Numbered from the stretch's first letter, positions 42,281 through 51,306 are shown. The stretch: DNA of 64,000 nt from PWQG01 sp050486205 (GCA_050486205.1 JBJHCW010000006.1:62001-126000); one strand, 5' to 3'. Translations and numbers: made by a program. Notes: a model not told the origin generated them from the letters alone.

Positions 42281-43428
42281 CCCCCACCAATACACAGTGT
42301 GGCAAGTCCGCGCCGGACATCACGGTGGATCATTTCATGAATCAGAGTCACCAGTACGCGGCAGCCTGAAGCGCCTATCGGGTGTCCCAGGGCTATTGCG
42401 CCGCCGTTGACATTGACCCTGTCGGTGTCCCAGCCCAGCTCCCGGTTCACGGCAATGGCCTGCGCGGCAAACGCTTCGTTGGCTTCAACAAGATCCAGAT
42501 CCTCAATCGCCCAACCGGCTTTGGCCAGGCAGCGCCTTGTGGCGGACACCGGGCCAATACCCATGATTTTTGGATCAACGCCGGCATTGGCCCACGCACG
42601 GATTGTAACCAGCGGTTTGAGGCCCAGTGATTTGGCCTTCTGGTCGCTGCAGACCACGACGGCAGCGGCCCCGTCATTGAGGCCTGAGGCATTGCCCGCT
42701 GTCACGGTGCCGTCCTTTTTGAACGCTGGGGACAGGTGGGCCAGTGATTCTGCATTTGTGCCGGGCCTGGGTCCCTGGTCGCTGTCCACAACAACGGCGT
42801 CGCCTCTGCGCTGCGGGATGCTGATCGGCAGGATTTCATTGCTGAATCGGCCCTCGCTGATAGCAGCCTGGGCCTTGTGTTGGGAGGCGGCAGCAAACAC
42901 ATCCTGCTCCTGTCGGGATATGTTGTACTGTTCGGCAAGATTCTCGGCGGTGATGCCCATATGAAACTGATTGAAGGCATCCCACAACCCGTCATGCAAC
43001 AGGGTGTCCACGGCCTGCCAGTGGCCCATTTTCTGTCCGGTGCGTGAGTTCGGCAACACATGCGCTGACTGGCTCATGCTTTCCATACCACCGGCAACAA
43101 TCATGTCGGCATCGCCAGCAAGAATGGCCTGTGCAGCAAGATGTACGGCTTTCAGCCCTGAGCCGCAGACCTTGTTGATGGTCATGGCCGGCACTTCATG
43201 GCCCAGGCCGGCGTTGATGCTTGCCTGCCGAGCCGTGTTTTGACCACAACCGGCAGTGAGAACCTGCCCCAGGATCACTTCGTTAACCAGTGTCGGATCA
43301 ATCTGGCGGCTGGCCAGCAGTTGCCGGATGACCTGACTGCCCAGCCCGGTAGCTGCAAGAGGCGCCAGGTTGCCCTGGAAAGTGCCGATTGCACTGCGGC
43401 CGGCCGCGACTATGTGGATGTCCTGCAT
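42244..43428 (-). CDS. Acetyl-CoA C-acetyltransferase (thiolase)
   Basis: Condenses two acetyl-CoA to acetoacetyl-CoA, or the reverse. It is 394 residues with a complete active site: nucleophile Cys88 in NKVCGSGLKAVH, the His in NGGAIALGHPIGASG, and the second Cys in TLCIGGGQG. It could be called phaA or atoB; no polyhydroxyalkanoate genes are adjacent. It is the last gene of a minus-strand series panB-panC-acs-thiolase, 35 bases after acs. Confidence 0.94.
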   Translation of the reverse strand: MQDIHIVAAGRSAIGTFQGNLAPLAATGLGSQVIRQLLASRQIDPTLVNEVILGQVLTAGCGQNTARQASINAGLGHEVPAMTINKVCGSGLKAVHLAAQAILAGDADMIVAGGMESMSQSAHVLPNSRTGQKMGHWQAVDTLLHDGLWDAFNQFHMGITAENLAEQYNISRQEQDVFAAASQHKAQAAISEGRFSNEILPISIPQRRGDAVVVDSDQGPRPGTNAESLAHLSPAFKKDGTVTAGNASGLNDGAAAVVVCSDQKAKSLGLKPLVTIRAWANAGVDPKIMGIGPVSATRRCLAKAGWAIEDLDLVEANEAFAAQAIAVNRELGWDTDRVNVNGGAIALGHPIGASGCRVLVTLIHEMIHRDVRRGLATLCIGGGQGVAIAVERPV

Positions 43429-43463
43429 TTTGGTTTCCTGATCAAAAAGTGCTTGGTAACTGA

Positions 43464-45410
43464 CTAACGGCTCGGTTTATTGAGCCGATTACTGATGATG
43501 TCATCCACGACCGCAGGATCGGCCAGCGTGGTGGTGTCGCCAAGGTTGTCCAGCTCGTTGGCTGCAACCTTGCGCAATATGCGGCGCATGATTTTTCCTG
43601 ACCGCGTCTTTGGTAGTCCCGGCGCAAATTGCAGCAACTCGGGTTTTGCGAAGGAACCAATTTCATTGGCCACAAACCGGGTAAGTTCCTTGCGCAGCGC
43701 TTCACTTTCGTCAATCCCGCTCATCAGGCTGACATAGGCATAAATACTGTTGCCCTTGATGTCGTGTGGGTAGCCTACCACAGCCGCTTCGGCCACTTTC
43801 GGGTGCAACACCAGAGCGCTTTCAATCTCGGCGGTGCCCAATCGGTGGCCGGAGACATTGATCACATCGTCCACCCGGCCGATGATCCAGTAGTAGCCGT
43901 CCTCGTCGCGCCGTGCGCTGTCACCGGTGAAGTAGTAGCCGGGGTAGGTTTTGAAATAGGTATCGATACAGCGCTGGTGATCACCAAAGACTGTGCGTAT
44001 CTGGGCGGGCCAGCTGGCGCACAGAACCAGATTGCCTTTGCCCGCCCCTTCAATCAGTTTACCGTCCGCATCAAGCAGCGCCGGCTGCACACCAAAGAAG
44101 GGCAGGGTGGCCGAACCGGGTTTCAGATCGGTAGCGCCCGGTAGTGGCGTGATCAGCGCCGCGCCTGTTTCAGTCTGCCACCATGTGTCCACGATCGGGC
44201 AGCGACCTTCGCCAACCACATCGTAATACCATTGCCAGGCTTCGGGGTTGATCGGTTCGCCCACGCTGCCAAGCAGGCGCAGGGACTGCCGGGATGTCCG
44301 TTTGACCGCTTCATCGCCGGCGCCCATCAGTGCGCGGATGGCAGTGGGCGCAGTGTAGAAGATGTTGACCTTGTGCTTGTCCACAACCTGCCAGAAGCGC
44401 GAAACATCCGGGTAGGTTGGCACACCTTCAAACATCAGGGAGATCGCGCCATTGGCAAGTGGGCCGTACACAATGTAGCTGTGCCCGGTGACCCAGCCAA
44501 CATCAGCCGAGCACCAGTAGATGTCGCCTTCCTTGTAGTCAAATACGTACTTGTGTGTGATCGCGGCATATAGCAGGTAGCCGCCGGTGGTATGCAGCAC
44601 ACCTTTGGGTTTCCCGGTTGAACCTGATGTGTACAGGATGAACAACGGGTCCTCGGCGTCCATGATTGCCGGTGGGCAATTCTTGTCCACTGATTCGATG
44701 GCTTCGTGGAACCAGATGTCCCTGTTTTCTACCCAGTCCACACTGGCACCGGTTCGCTTGACGACCAATACGGTTGATACATCCGGGCAATGCGTAAGTG
44801 CCTTGTCGACATTCTCCTTCAACGGAATGATCTTGCCGCCCCGAATACCTTCATTGGCCGTGATGACGGTACGGCAGTCAGAATCCAGAATCCGGTCCTT
44901 GATGGCATCTGGCGAAAATCCCCCAAAAACCACCGAGTGTATGGCGCCGATACGCGCACATGCCAGCATGGCGTAAACCGCCTCGGGAATCATTGGCATG
45001 TAGATACAGACGCGGTCACCTTTTTGTACGCCGCGCTGACGTAACACGTTGGCAAGCAGGCACACCTGTTCGTGCAGTTCGCTGTAGGTGATGCGTTTGC
45101 TGTCTGCAGGGTTGTCACCCTCCCAGATCAGCGCAGTCTGGTCTGCCCGGTGTGGCAGGTGACGGTCCACGCAGTTGTAACAGGCATTGAGTTTTGCGTC
45201 CTTGAACCACTTGACGCTGGCGTTGGCGAAGTCACCTTTGTAAACACTGCTCCAGGGTTGATACCAGTCCAGGAAACGATTGGCCTGCTCAGACCAGAAG
45301 CGTTCCGGATCATCAATCGACTGTTGGTACAGCCGCTGGTATTCAGCCTTGTCCACCAGACTTTGCGCGGCGAGTTCCTCATTGACCGGATAGATTTTAC
45401 TGACTGACAT
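43464..45410 (-). CDS. acs: Acetyl-coenzyme A synthetase
   Basis: Activates acetate to acetyl-CoA through acetyl-AMP. It is 648 residues (652 in E. coli). Landmarks: the phosphate-binding loop YTSGSTGKPKG, WWQTETG, YFTGDSARRDEDGYYWI and the C-terminal lysine acetylation site in KTRSGKIMRR. Only 3 bases separate it from panC upstream, so it is probably cotranscribed with the pantothenate genes. Together with aceA/glcB and the symporter at the right edge it makes a complete acetate use route. Confidence 0.97.
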   Translation of the reverse strand: MSVSKIYPVNEELAAQSLVDKAEYQRLYQQSIDDPERFWSEQANRFLDWYQPWSSVYKGDFANASVKWFKDAKLNACYNCVDRHLPHRADQTALIWEGDNPADSKRITYSELHEQVCLLANVLRQRGVQKGDRVCIYMPMIPEAVYAMLACARIGAIHSVVFGGFSPDAIKDRILDSDCRTVITANEGIRGGKIIPLKENVDKALTHCPDVSTVLVVKRTGASVDWVENRDIWFHEAIESVDKNCPPAIMDAEDPLFILYTSGSTGKPKGVLHTTGGYLLYAAITHKYVFDYKEGDIYWCSADVGWVTGHSYIVYGPLANGAISLMFEGVPTYPDVSRFWQVVDKHKVNIFYTAPTAIRALMGAGDEAVKRTSRQSLRLLGSVGEPINPEAWQWYYDVVGEGRCPIVDTWWQTETGAALITPLPGATDLKPGSATLPFFGVQPALLDADGKLIEGAGKGNLVLCASWPAQIRTVFGDHQRCIDTYFKTYPGYYFTGDSARRDEDGYYWIIGRVDDVINVSGHRLGTAEIESALVLHPKVAEAAVVGYPHDIKGNSIYAYVSLMSGIDESEALRKELTRFVANEIGSFAKPELLQFAPGLPKTRSGKIMRRILRKVAANELDNLGDTTTLADPAVVDDIISNRLNKPSR

Positions 45411-45413
45411 GGA

Positions 45414-46283
45414 TCACTCCTGATGTACGGGGTTCTGTAGCGTGACTTCTATGTTGTCGATCAGACGTGTGTTGTTCATGTACGCGGCCAGCAGTATCAC
45501 CAGGTGCTGATCGTCCGGTGTTGCCGGTGCGAGGGTATCCGCCTGACAGATCGCCACATACTCCGGACGAAGGCCGGACACAGTCAGAGCCCGGGCGGTA
45601 TCGGACTCGATCTTGTGGTAGTCGCGCTCACCGGCTTTGATGGCATCCCGGCACACACACAATGCCTGGTAGATGGCGGCGGCGCGGTCGCGCTCCTCAT
45701 CGGTGAGGTAGCCGTTGCGGGAACTGAGTGCCAGACCGTTTTTGTCGCGACAGGTCTGGACACCCACCAGCTCGATGCGCATACACAGGTCGCGGGCCAT
45801 TTTGCGGATCAATGCAAATTGTTGGTAGTCCTTGAGGCCAAAAACTGCAACGTCGGGCTGTACGATGTTGAACAGTTTGCAGACCACAGTAGTGACCCCG
45901 TCAAAGTGACCGGGTCGGCTGGCACCGCAGTGCAGTGCTGAGAGAGTGGGTACCGAGACCACTGTCTGGGTGCCCAATCCGTCAGGGTAGATTTCTTCAT
46001 TGGCTGGTGCAAACAGGGTATGGCATCCACTGGCCACAAGTTTTTCGGTGTCGGCGGCAAGTGTGCGTGGATACTTGTCCAGATCTTCATTCTGGCCAAA
46101 CTGCATCGGGTTGACAAATATCGTGGCAACCACGTGCCCGGCAATATCGCGTGCTTTTCTTACCAAGGACAGGTGTCCCTCATGCAGGTTGCCCATGGTG
46201 GGTACAACTGCGATACGTTTGCCTTCGGATCTTGCCTGGTCCAGCGATTGCAAAAGCGACAATGTGCTGTGGTGAATATCCAT
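45414..46283 (-). CDS. panC: Pantothenate synthetase
   Basis: Joins pantoate and beta-alanine using ATP in pantothenate (vitamin B5, CoA precursor) synthesis. It is 289 residues. Landmarks: VVPTMGNLHEGHLSLV (HIGH-type), ATIFVNPMQFGQNEDLDKYPRT, FGLKDYQQFALIRKM and GLALSSRNGYL. The start ATG at 46283 shares one base with the panB stop (TAATG). The reading frame runs on into panB and is not used. It is followed tightly by acs. Confidence 0.97.
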   Translation of the reverse strand: MDIHHSTLSLLQSLDQARSEGKRIAVVPTMGNLHEGHLSLVRKARDIAGHVVATIFVNPMQFGQNEDLDKYPRTLAADTEKLVASGCHTLFAPANEEIYPDGLGTQTVVSVPTLSALHCGASRPGHFDGVTTVVCKLFNIVQPDVAVFGLKDYQQFALIRKMARDLCMRIELVGVQTCRDKNGLALSSRNGYLTDEERDRAAAIYQALCVCRDAIKAGERDYHKIESDTARALTVSGLRPEYVAICQADTLAPATPDDQHLVILLAAYMNNTRLIDNIEVTLQNPVHQE

Positions 46284-47095
46284 TACTGGAAACTGTGTTC
46301 GGGGCCGGGGAACGTGCCGTTTTTCACGGCGTCGGCATACGCCTTGATGGCGCCGGCAATGCCGTTGTCGGACTCGCGGAGAAAGTTTTTCACAAACTTC
46401 GGGGAAATTGGCGAGATGCCCAACAGATCGTGCAAGACCAACACCTGCCCGGTGGTGCCGGGCCCGGCGCCGATACCGATAACCGGGATTTCCAGGGTCT
46501 CGGTAATGCGTTTGGCCAATGGCGCTGGCACACACTCGAGCAACAGAATGCTGGCGCCAGCCTCCTGCAACATCACGGCCTCCTTGACCATGGTTTCCGC
46601 CTGTGCCGGATCCCGGCCCTGCACCAGGTAACCCCCGATGCGATTGATGGACTGGGGTGTCAGACCCATGTGCACACATACCGGGATTCCGCGCTCGGCC
46701 AGCAATTGGGTGCTACTGGCCAGCCAGGCGCCTCCCTCGAGTTTGACCATCTCCGCTCCGGCGCGCATCAGCGATGCTGCGTTTTCCAGCGTTTCGGTTT
46801 CCGAGGAATAACTCATGAATGGCATGTCGGCCATAAGAAAGGCGCGGCTGTTACCGCGCTTCACGCTGGCGACGTGATAAACCATGTCAGCCATGGTCAC
46901 CGGCAGTGTGTTGTCATGGCCTTGCAGCACCATGCCCAGGGAGTCGCCGACCAGAATCACTTCCACACCTGCATCGTTGAGCAGGCCGGCGAAACAGGCA
47001 TCGTAGGCAGTCAGGCAGGCAAAGCGTTCACCCTTGTCCCGTATCCGGTTCAGCGTGCTGAGTGTAATGTGGGATTTATCCGATTGTGCGCTCAT
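46283..47095 (-). CDS. panB: 3-methyl-2-oxobutanoate hydroxymethyltransferase
   Basis: Makes ketopantoate from 2-oxoisovalerate and methylene-THF. It is 270 residues. Landmarks: FACLTAYDACFAGLLNDAGVEVILVGDSLGMV-type start, CVHMGLTPQSINRIGGY, ECVPAPLAKRITETLEIPVIGIGAG and VLHDLLGI. It is translationally coupled to panC by TAATG. It lies 15 bases downstream of the deoxynucleoside kinase gene. Confidence 0.97.
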   Translation of the reverse strand: MSAQSDKSHITLSTLNRIRDKGERFACLTAYDACFAGLLNDAGVEVILVGDSLGMVLQGHDNTLPVTMADMVYHVASVKRGNSRAFLMADMPFMSYSSETETLENAASLMRAGAEMVKLEGGAWLASSTQLLAERGIPVCVHMGLTPQSINRIGGYLVQGRDPAQAETMVKEAVMLQEAGASILLLECVPAPLAKRITETLEIPVIGIGAGPGTTGQVLVLHDLLGISPISPKFVKNFLRESDNGIAGAIKAYADAVKNGTFPGPEHSFQ

Positions 47096-47110
47096 TGCGT
47101 GCCTCGCGCC

Positions 47111-47818
47111 TTACAGTAATGCCGAACCGGGATTGAAGTACTGCCGACCCTGAGGCGCTGACAGTACCCGCTCCAGCAATTCCTGATAATGTGTTTCGTT
47201 GTTGACCGGGTCAATGTCAGTGCTGTTCACAATCAACAGTGGTGCCCTGTCGAAATAATAGAAAAACTCTGTATAGGCCTCACTCAGCCGCTCCAGATAG
47301 GCGGGTTCGATATATTGCTCAGCCGCGATTCCGCGTTTCTGTATGCGATTTAACAATACCGGCGTGGGTGCCTGCAAGTAGATCACCAGATCCGGTATCG
47401 GCGCGTTGATTGTCAGGTGCTGATAAACCTGTTGGTACAGCTCGAACTCTTCCGGTTCCAGTGTCTGACGTGCAAACAGCATGTCCTTGTCGATCAGAAA
47501 ATCGGTAACGCGCACCGGGGAGAACATATCCTCCTGGCGCATGTCCTCGATCTGGCGTGCACGCTGGAGCAGAAAGGACAGCTGCGTTGCCAGGGCGTGC
47601 TGGCGCGGATTGCGGTAAAAACGTGCCAGGAAAGGATTGTCTTCAGGTTTTTCAAGCAGGATTTCATAATTGAAGCTTTCTGCCAGGCGTCGTGCCAGGC
47701 TGGTCTTGCCAACGCCAATGGGGCCTTCGACAGCAATGAACCCCGGGGGCTTGTGATCGTCGGGCATGGAAACATAAACCTGGTCAGCATGCGAGTCCGG
47801 TGCTGGCTGATTGCTCAT
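47111..47818 (-). CDS. Deoxynucleoside kinase family protein
   Basis: A 235-residue kinase of the dNK/dGK-dCK family, which phosphorylates deoxynucleosides in salvage. It has P-loop IAVEGPIGVGKTSLARRLAE at about 28-47, an FLIDKDMLFARQTL helix in the place of the substrate-site motif, and a lid-like LNRIQKRGIAAEQYI. The ATG at 47818 shares one base with the pcnB stop (TGATG). In Pseudomonas the gene at this place is folK; here no folK sequence is found and the kinase directly follows pcnB. Confidence 0.88.
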   Translation of the reverse strand: MSNQPAPDSHADQVYVSMPDDHKPPGFIAVEGPIGVGKTSLARRLAESFNYEILLEKPEDNPFLARFYRNPRQHALATQLSFLLQRARQIEDMRQEDMFSPVRVTDFLIDKDMLFARQTLEPEEFELYQQVYQHLTINAPIPDLVIYLQAPTPVLLNRIQKRGIAAEQYIEPAYLERLSEAYTEFFYYFDRAPLLIVNSTDIDPVNNETHYQELLERVLSAPQGRQYFNPGSALL

Positions 47819-49278
47819 CAATGTCTGGCCTTGTCTGTCGGTCGTGAACGTGCACGTCGACGCCGCTTGGGTTTACCGTCGCCCGGTTTTTTGTCCAGTT
47901 CTTGTAGCATTTTTTCCTTCTGTGATCCATCGGCGGCCTGGTAATCGGTCCACCATTGACCCAGCCCGCCCAGCTGCTCTCCGGACTCTTCGCGCAGCAG
48001 AAGGAAATCATAGGCGGCGCGAAAACGCGGGTGTTCTAACAGGGATTCAACGCGTTTGCGGCTGGTGGGGCGCAAACGTTGTTGCAGATCCCAGATCTCA
48101 CGCATCATGCTGGTGAAGCGCTTGGGAATGGCAGTGCGTTTGATCTGATCGGCGATGACCTCACTGGCCGCTTCATGCAGGATCGGCTGTGTCATTCGGC
48201 GCCCGCTGGACAGTTTTTCCACAACCTGCTGATAGGGCGGCCAGAGCAGGGCGGCGTACAGAAACGCCGGGGTGATGGATTTACCGGCGCGCAGTCGGTT
48301 GTCGGTGTTCCGCAGCGCCAGAATCACCAGTTGACTGGCTGGCGCGTCCGGATCGCTGGTTGCAGCGAGTGTAGAGCCGAACAGGTACTCACCGGCCCGA
48401 TACTGCCGCAACAGATCATAGGTCACCTCGGCGTCACCGTTGGCCAGCAGTTTGAGCGATTCGTCAAACAGGCGCGCCGGAGAGATCGAGTCGAGCAGTG
48501 GTGCCAGATCATCAAGGGGCTGCTCGGTGCCGCTGTCGATATCAAAGTCCAGCTTGGCCGAGAAGCGGATGGCGCGAAGTATGCGGACAGGATCTTCCCG
48601 GAATCGGGTTTCCGGATCGCCTATGATGCGCACCAAGCGGCGCTCCAGATCATCCACGCCATTGGCAAAGTCCAGCACTGCAAAGCCGCGTGTGGTGTAG
48701 TAGAGCGCATTGATGGTGAAGTCCCGGCGCAGGGCATCTTCGTTGATGCTGCCGTAAACGTTGTCGCGAAGAATCATGCCACTTTCCGAATGCGCCGAAT
48801 CGAGGTGACGGATGCTGCGACGCGGGCTGTCATCGCTGATTTCGTTGTCCGCTGCGTGATGGGCCCGGAAAGTGGTGACTTCGATGATTTCGCGGCCATA
48901 CCGGATGTGTACAATCTTGAACCGTCGCCCGATGATACGACTGTTGCGAAACAGATCCCTGATCTGTTCAGGCGTCGCATCGGTGGAGACGTCAAAATCC
49001 TTGGGACGTCCGCCCAGCATGAGATCACGCACCCCGCCGCCGACCAGAAAAGCCTGGAAACCGGCATCATTGAGTCGGTACAGGACTTTCAGGGCGTTCG
49101 GGGAGATATTGCGTCGTGAGATGATGTGTTCGTCGCGAGGAATCACTCTGGCACCGGTGAGGTCCAGCGAGCCGAGCTCATCGTGTGTGCTCCTGGCTTG
49201 TTGGCCGCCGCCGTTTCCGGCCTTGGGCTGATCGCCATTGGCCTTGCCAAACAGTGCGCGCGTGAGCTTTTTTAACAT
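47818..49278 (-). CDS. pcnB: Poly(A) polymerase I
   Basis: Adds poly(A) tails to RNA and so promotes decay. It is 486 residues from the ATG at 49278 (MLKKLTRALFG, like Pseudomonas PcnB). The nucleotidyltransferase motif is VGGGVRDLMLGGRPKDFDVST, with RRDFTINALYY downstream; a basic C-terminus ends PKRRRRARSRP. A GTG at 49344 gives a longer frame, but without conserved sequence. It follows cbrB and the A-rich RNA locus, as in Pseudomonas, and is coupled to the deoxynucleoside kinase gene. Confidence 0.95.
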   Translation of the reverse strand: MLKKLTRALFGKANGDQPKAGNGGGQQARSTHDELGSLDLTGARVIPRDEHIISRRNISPNALKVLYRLNDAGFQAFLVGGGVRDLMLGGRPKDFDVSTDATPEQIRDLFRNSRIIGRRFKIVHIRYGREIIEVTTFRAHHAADNEISDDSPRRSIRHLDSAHSESGMILRDNVYGSINEDALRRDFTINALYYTTRGFAVLDFANGVDDLERRLVRIIGDPETRFREDPVRILRAIRFSAKLDFDIDSGTEQPLDDLAPLLDSISPARLFDESLKLLANGDAEVTYDLLRQYRAGEYLFGSTLAATSDPDAPASQLVILALRNTDNRLRAGKSITPAFLYAALLWPPYQQVVEKLSSGRRMTQPILHEAASEVIADQIKRTAIPKRFTSMMREIWDLQQRLRPTSRKRVESLLEHPRFRAAYDFLLLREESGEQLGGLGQWWTDYQAADGSQKEKMLQELDKKPGDGKPKRRRRARSRPTDKARH

Positions 49279-49397
49279 CAGATGGTCTGCTTCCGTGTCC
49301 TTGTCATCACCACGACCTCCATACGCAGATTCGGGTGCGTTCACTCAAAGCGGAATAATACACTGAACAAGGAAAATTAGCAGGGGGTAAATGCTCT

Positions 49398-49725
49398 GGG
49401 GGGTGGTTACACCCCCCCGCAAGGAAGGTAATCAAGTTTTTATTATTGTTATATTTTTTGATACCAAGCGAGGTATCCAACAGCTCGGAAACAGTTACTT
49501 CAGACGGGTAACAACTTTGCCACCAAAAATTCTACTGAACTACCGCTCTTTATTCTTATTGTTTTCCGCCGACAAGACTTTTGATTTTTATTGTTGTCCT
49601 GTTTTTTCTTCTTGTTATTACTTTTTATTCTTATTGTTATTTGTTGTTTTTTGTATATCTGACTGCGCCAGCTGTTTTTATTTGTATTTCTGCTCGCAGC
49701 GTGTTCGTTTTTATTATTATTCTTG
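49398..49725 (-). ncRNA. CrcZ-like A-rich decoy RNA (predicted)
   Basis: The cbrB-pcnB gap on the minus strand is strikingly A-rich and dense in AAnAAnAA motifs. Clusters lie at 49724-49708, 49689-49673, a nearly continuous 49654-49579 block, 49565-49547 and 49459-49437. Examples: AAGAATAATAATAAAAA and AACAATAAGAATAA. The predicted start, 12 bases after the -12 element of a sigma-54 promoter, is about 49725. A strong hairpin (GGGGGGTG, loop, CACCCCCC on the plus strand at 49398-49417) may mark the 3' end, but there is no T-run. Position between cbrB and pcnB, promoter type and motif content match Pseudomonas CrcZ, which titrates Hfq/Crc. The RNA itself is not demonstrated. Confidence 0.72.
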
Positions 49726-49735
49726 CGTGTAATAG

Positions 49736-49751
49736 AGCATGAACCGTGCCA
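49736..49751 (-). promoter_or_regulatory. Sigma-54 promoter for the A-rich RNA
   Basis: On the minus strand TGGCACGGTTCATGCT. This matches TGGCACG-N4-TTGC[AT] at all but one fixed position, with the GG (-24) and GC (-12) at correct spacing. It predicts transcription from about 49725 into the A-rich stretch. It lies downstream of cbrB, itself a sigma-54 activator. Confidence 0.8.
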
Positions 49752-49778
49752 GAAATACAATTGCCTTATAAAACAAGT

Positions 49779-49871
49779 TGTTACGTTTTTTTCTGTGATT
49801 GAAATCTGGCAGAAAAATGGAAAGTGTTACCGAATGTCTCTGAAAAAGTGTGTAGAAGTGTAGCGGTAACA
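49779..49871 (-). promoter_or_regulatory. Three TGTTAC/GTAACA half-sites, likely CbrB enhancer
   Basis: TGTTAC at 49779-49784 and 49825-49830, and the inverted GTAACA at 49866-49871. These are about 28, 75 and 115 bases upstream of the -24 element, a normal place for activator sites. From memory, TGTTAC/GTAACA is the reported CbrB half-site in Pseudomonas. Here the pairs are not at the short palindromic spacing, so binding mode is uncertain. Confidence 0.5.
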
Positions 49872-49908
49872 GTTAAGGTGTCGTTTCTGGCCAACACCGG
49901 TCAGGTGC

Positions 49909-51306
49909 TCAGGCGCGTTTTTTCTTGCGAGGAAGGCCAAAGCGCTGACGACGTTCCCACAGGCATTTGCGACTGATCCCCAGCTTTTTGGCCAGCTGGG
50001 TCTCATTCATGTGTTCCTGGTGTTCCAGGACAAATTTCTGGAAGTAATCCTCCAGGGATAATTCCTCCGCTGCATCATCAGCTGAGCCCGGGGCGTCCAT
50101 ATGTTGTGAGCGTTCACTCAGCGGGCGAGTGCTGTTTTTGCTGCCACTCAGGTCAATAGCCAGTAGTTCGGCGCCGATTTCTCTTGTTTCGGCGAGCACA
50201 ACAGCGCGCTCGATGGCGTTTTCCAGTTCCCGGACATTTCCAGGCCACGGGTAGACCGTGATTGCCTGGGTGGCTTCGTCAGTGAAGTCCAGCATGGGGG
50301 ATTTGAGGCGTTGGCAGGTGCGCTCGAGAATGGCGTCGGCCAGTTCCATGATGTCGTTGCCGCGTTCTTTCAGCGGCGGGATGACCAGTGTCATCACATT
50401 GATGCGATAGTACAGATCTTCCCTGAAGTCGCCATCGATCACCAGTTGTTTCAGGTCACGATGGGTAGCTGCTACCAGGCGCACATCCACCTTGCGGGAT
50501 TGCACGGAGCCTACCTTGCGGATTTCATTTTCCTGCAGCACCCGCAGCAGGCGAGCCTGGGCATCCAGTGGTAATTCGCCAATTTCGTCAAGGAACAGTG
50601 TGCTGCCATTGGCTGCTTCCACCAGGCCGGTACGATTGCTGGTGGCGCCGGTGAATGCGCCTTTTTCATGTCCGAACAATTCGGATTCGATGAGGTTTTC
50701 GGGAATTGCTGCGCAATTGACGGAGATCATCTCGTTTTCGCGACGCTCGCTAAGCTGATGAATGGCACGGGCCACCAGTTCCTTGCCGGTGCCCGATTCG
50801 CCATGAATCAGCACAGTGGAACTGGTTTGTGCCACTTTCCGGATACGCCGGAACAGTTCCAGCATTTGCGGGCAACTTCCAATCATACCGGGCACCGGTG
50901 GCTCGTCCTGACCATCGGCAGCTTGTGGTGTGGCGCCGTTGCCGCTGTTTTTGCGCTCGCTCAGAATGCGGGCCACCGTCTGCAGCATTTCTTCGTGTTC
51001 AAAAGGTTTGGGGATGTAGTCGACGGCGCCCAGTTTCATTGAGTCCACGGCCGAGCGAAGACTGGAGTAACTGGTCATGATCAGAACCGGTGTGCGGGTT
51101 GCCTTGATCAGATCTGTGCCGGGCGCACCGGGCAGTCGGAGGTCACTTATGATGATGTCGAATTCGGATTCACCAAGCTGCTCGCGGGCAGCCTGAACGG
51201 AGCCGGCCTCGCTTACCTCATAATGGTGTCGTTCAAGCAGTCGGCGCAACGCAGTGCGAATGATCTGCTCGTCTTCGACAACAAGAACCCTGTTGTTTAC
51301 TGTCAT
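49909..51306 (-). CDS. cbrB: Sigma-54 response regulator, CbrB orthologue
   Basis: A 465-residue NtrC-type activator: receiver domain with phospho-acceptor Asp55 (IISDLRLPG) and acidic pair ED near residue 11; AAA+ domain with Walker A GESGTGKE and the sigma-54 contact loop GAFTGA; C-terminal Fis-type helix-turn-helix (ETQLAKKLGISRKCLWERRQRFGL). The ATG at 51306 is preferred to a TTG at 51321. The call as CbrB rests on the position between cbrA and pcnB and on the partner's special architecture. In Pseudomonas CbrB controls carbon/nitrogen source use and crcZ. Confidence 0.9.
   Translation of the reverse strand: MTVNNRVLVVEDEQIIRTALRRLLERHHYEVSEAGSVQAAREQLGESEFDIIISDLRLPGAPGTDLIKATRTPVLIMTSYSSLRSAVDSMKLGAVDYIPKPFEHEEMLQTVARILSERKNSGNGATPQAADGQDEPPVPGMIGSCPQMLELFRRIRKVAQTSSTVLIHGESGTGKELVARAIHQLSERRENEMISVNCAAIPENLIESELFGHEKGAFTGATSNRTGLVEAANGSTLFLDEIGELPLDAQARLLRVLQENEIRKVGSVQSRKVDVRLVAATHRDLKQLVIDGDFREDLYYRINVMTLVIPPLKERGNDIMELADAILERTCQRLKSPMLDFTDEATQAITVYPWPGNVRELENAIERAVVLAETREIGAELLAIDLSGSKNSTRPLSERSQHMDAPGSADDAAEELSLEDYFQKFVLEHQEHMNETQLAKKLGISRKCLWERRQRFGLPRKKKRA

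Noticed and set aside
49398..49417. Simple intrinsic terminator
   Set aside because: The 8-bp stem is strong, but no T-run follows on either strand, so I keep it as a possible 3' structure of the RNA rather than a sure terminator.
49391..49760. Reading frames on both strands in the A/T-rich cbrB-pcnB gap (113 and 86 codons)
   Set aside because: Composition is extreme (Phe/Tyr/Leu on one strand, Asn/Lys on the other), with no ribosome site or conserved motif. The sigma-54 promoter and AAnAAnAA motifs explain the base bias better as an RNA gene.
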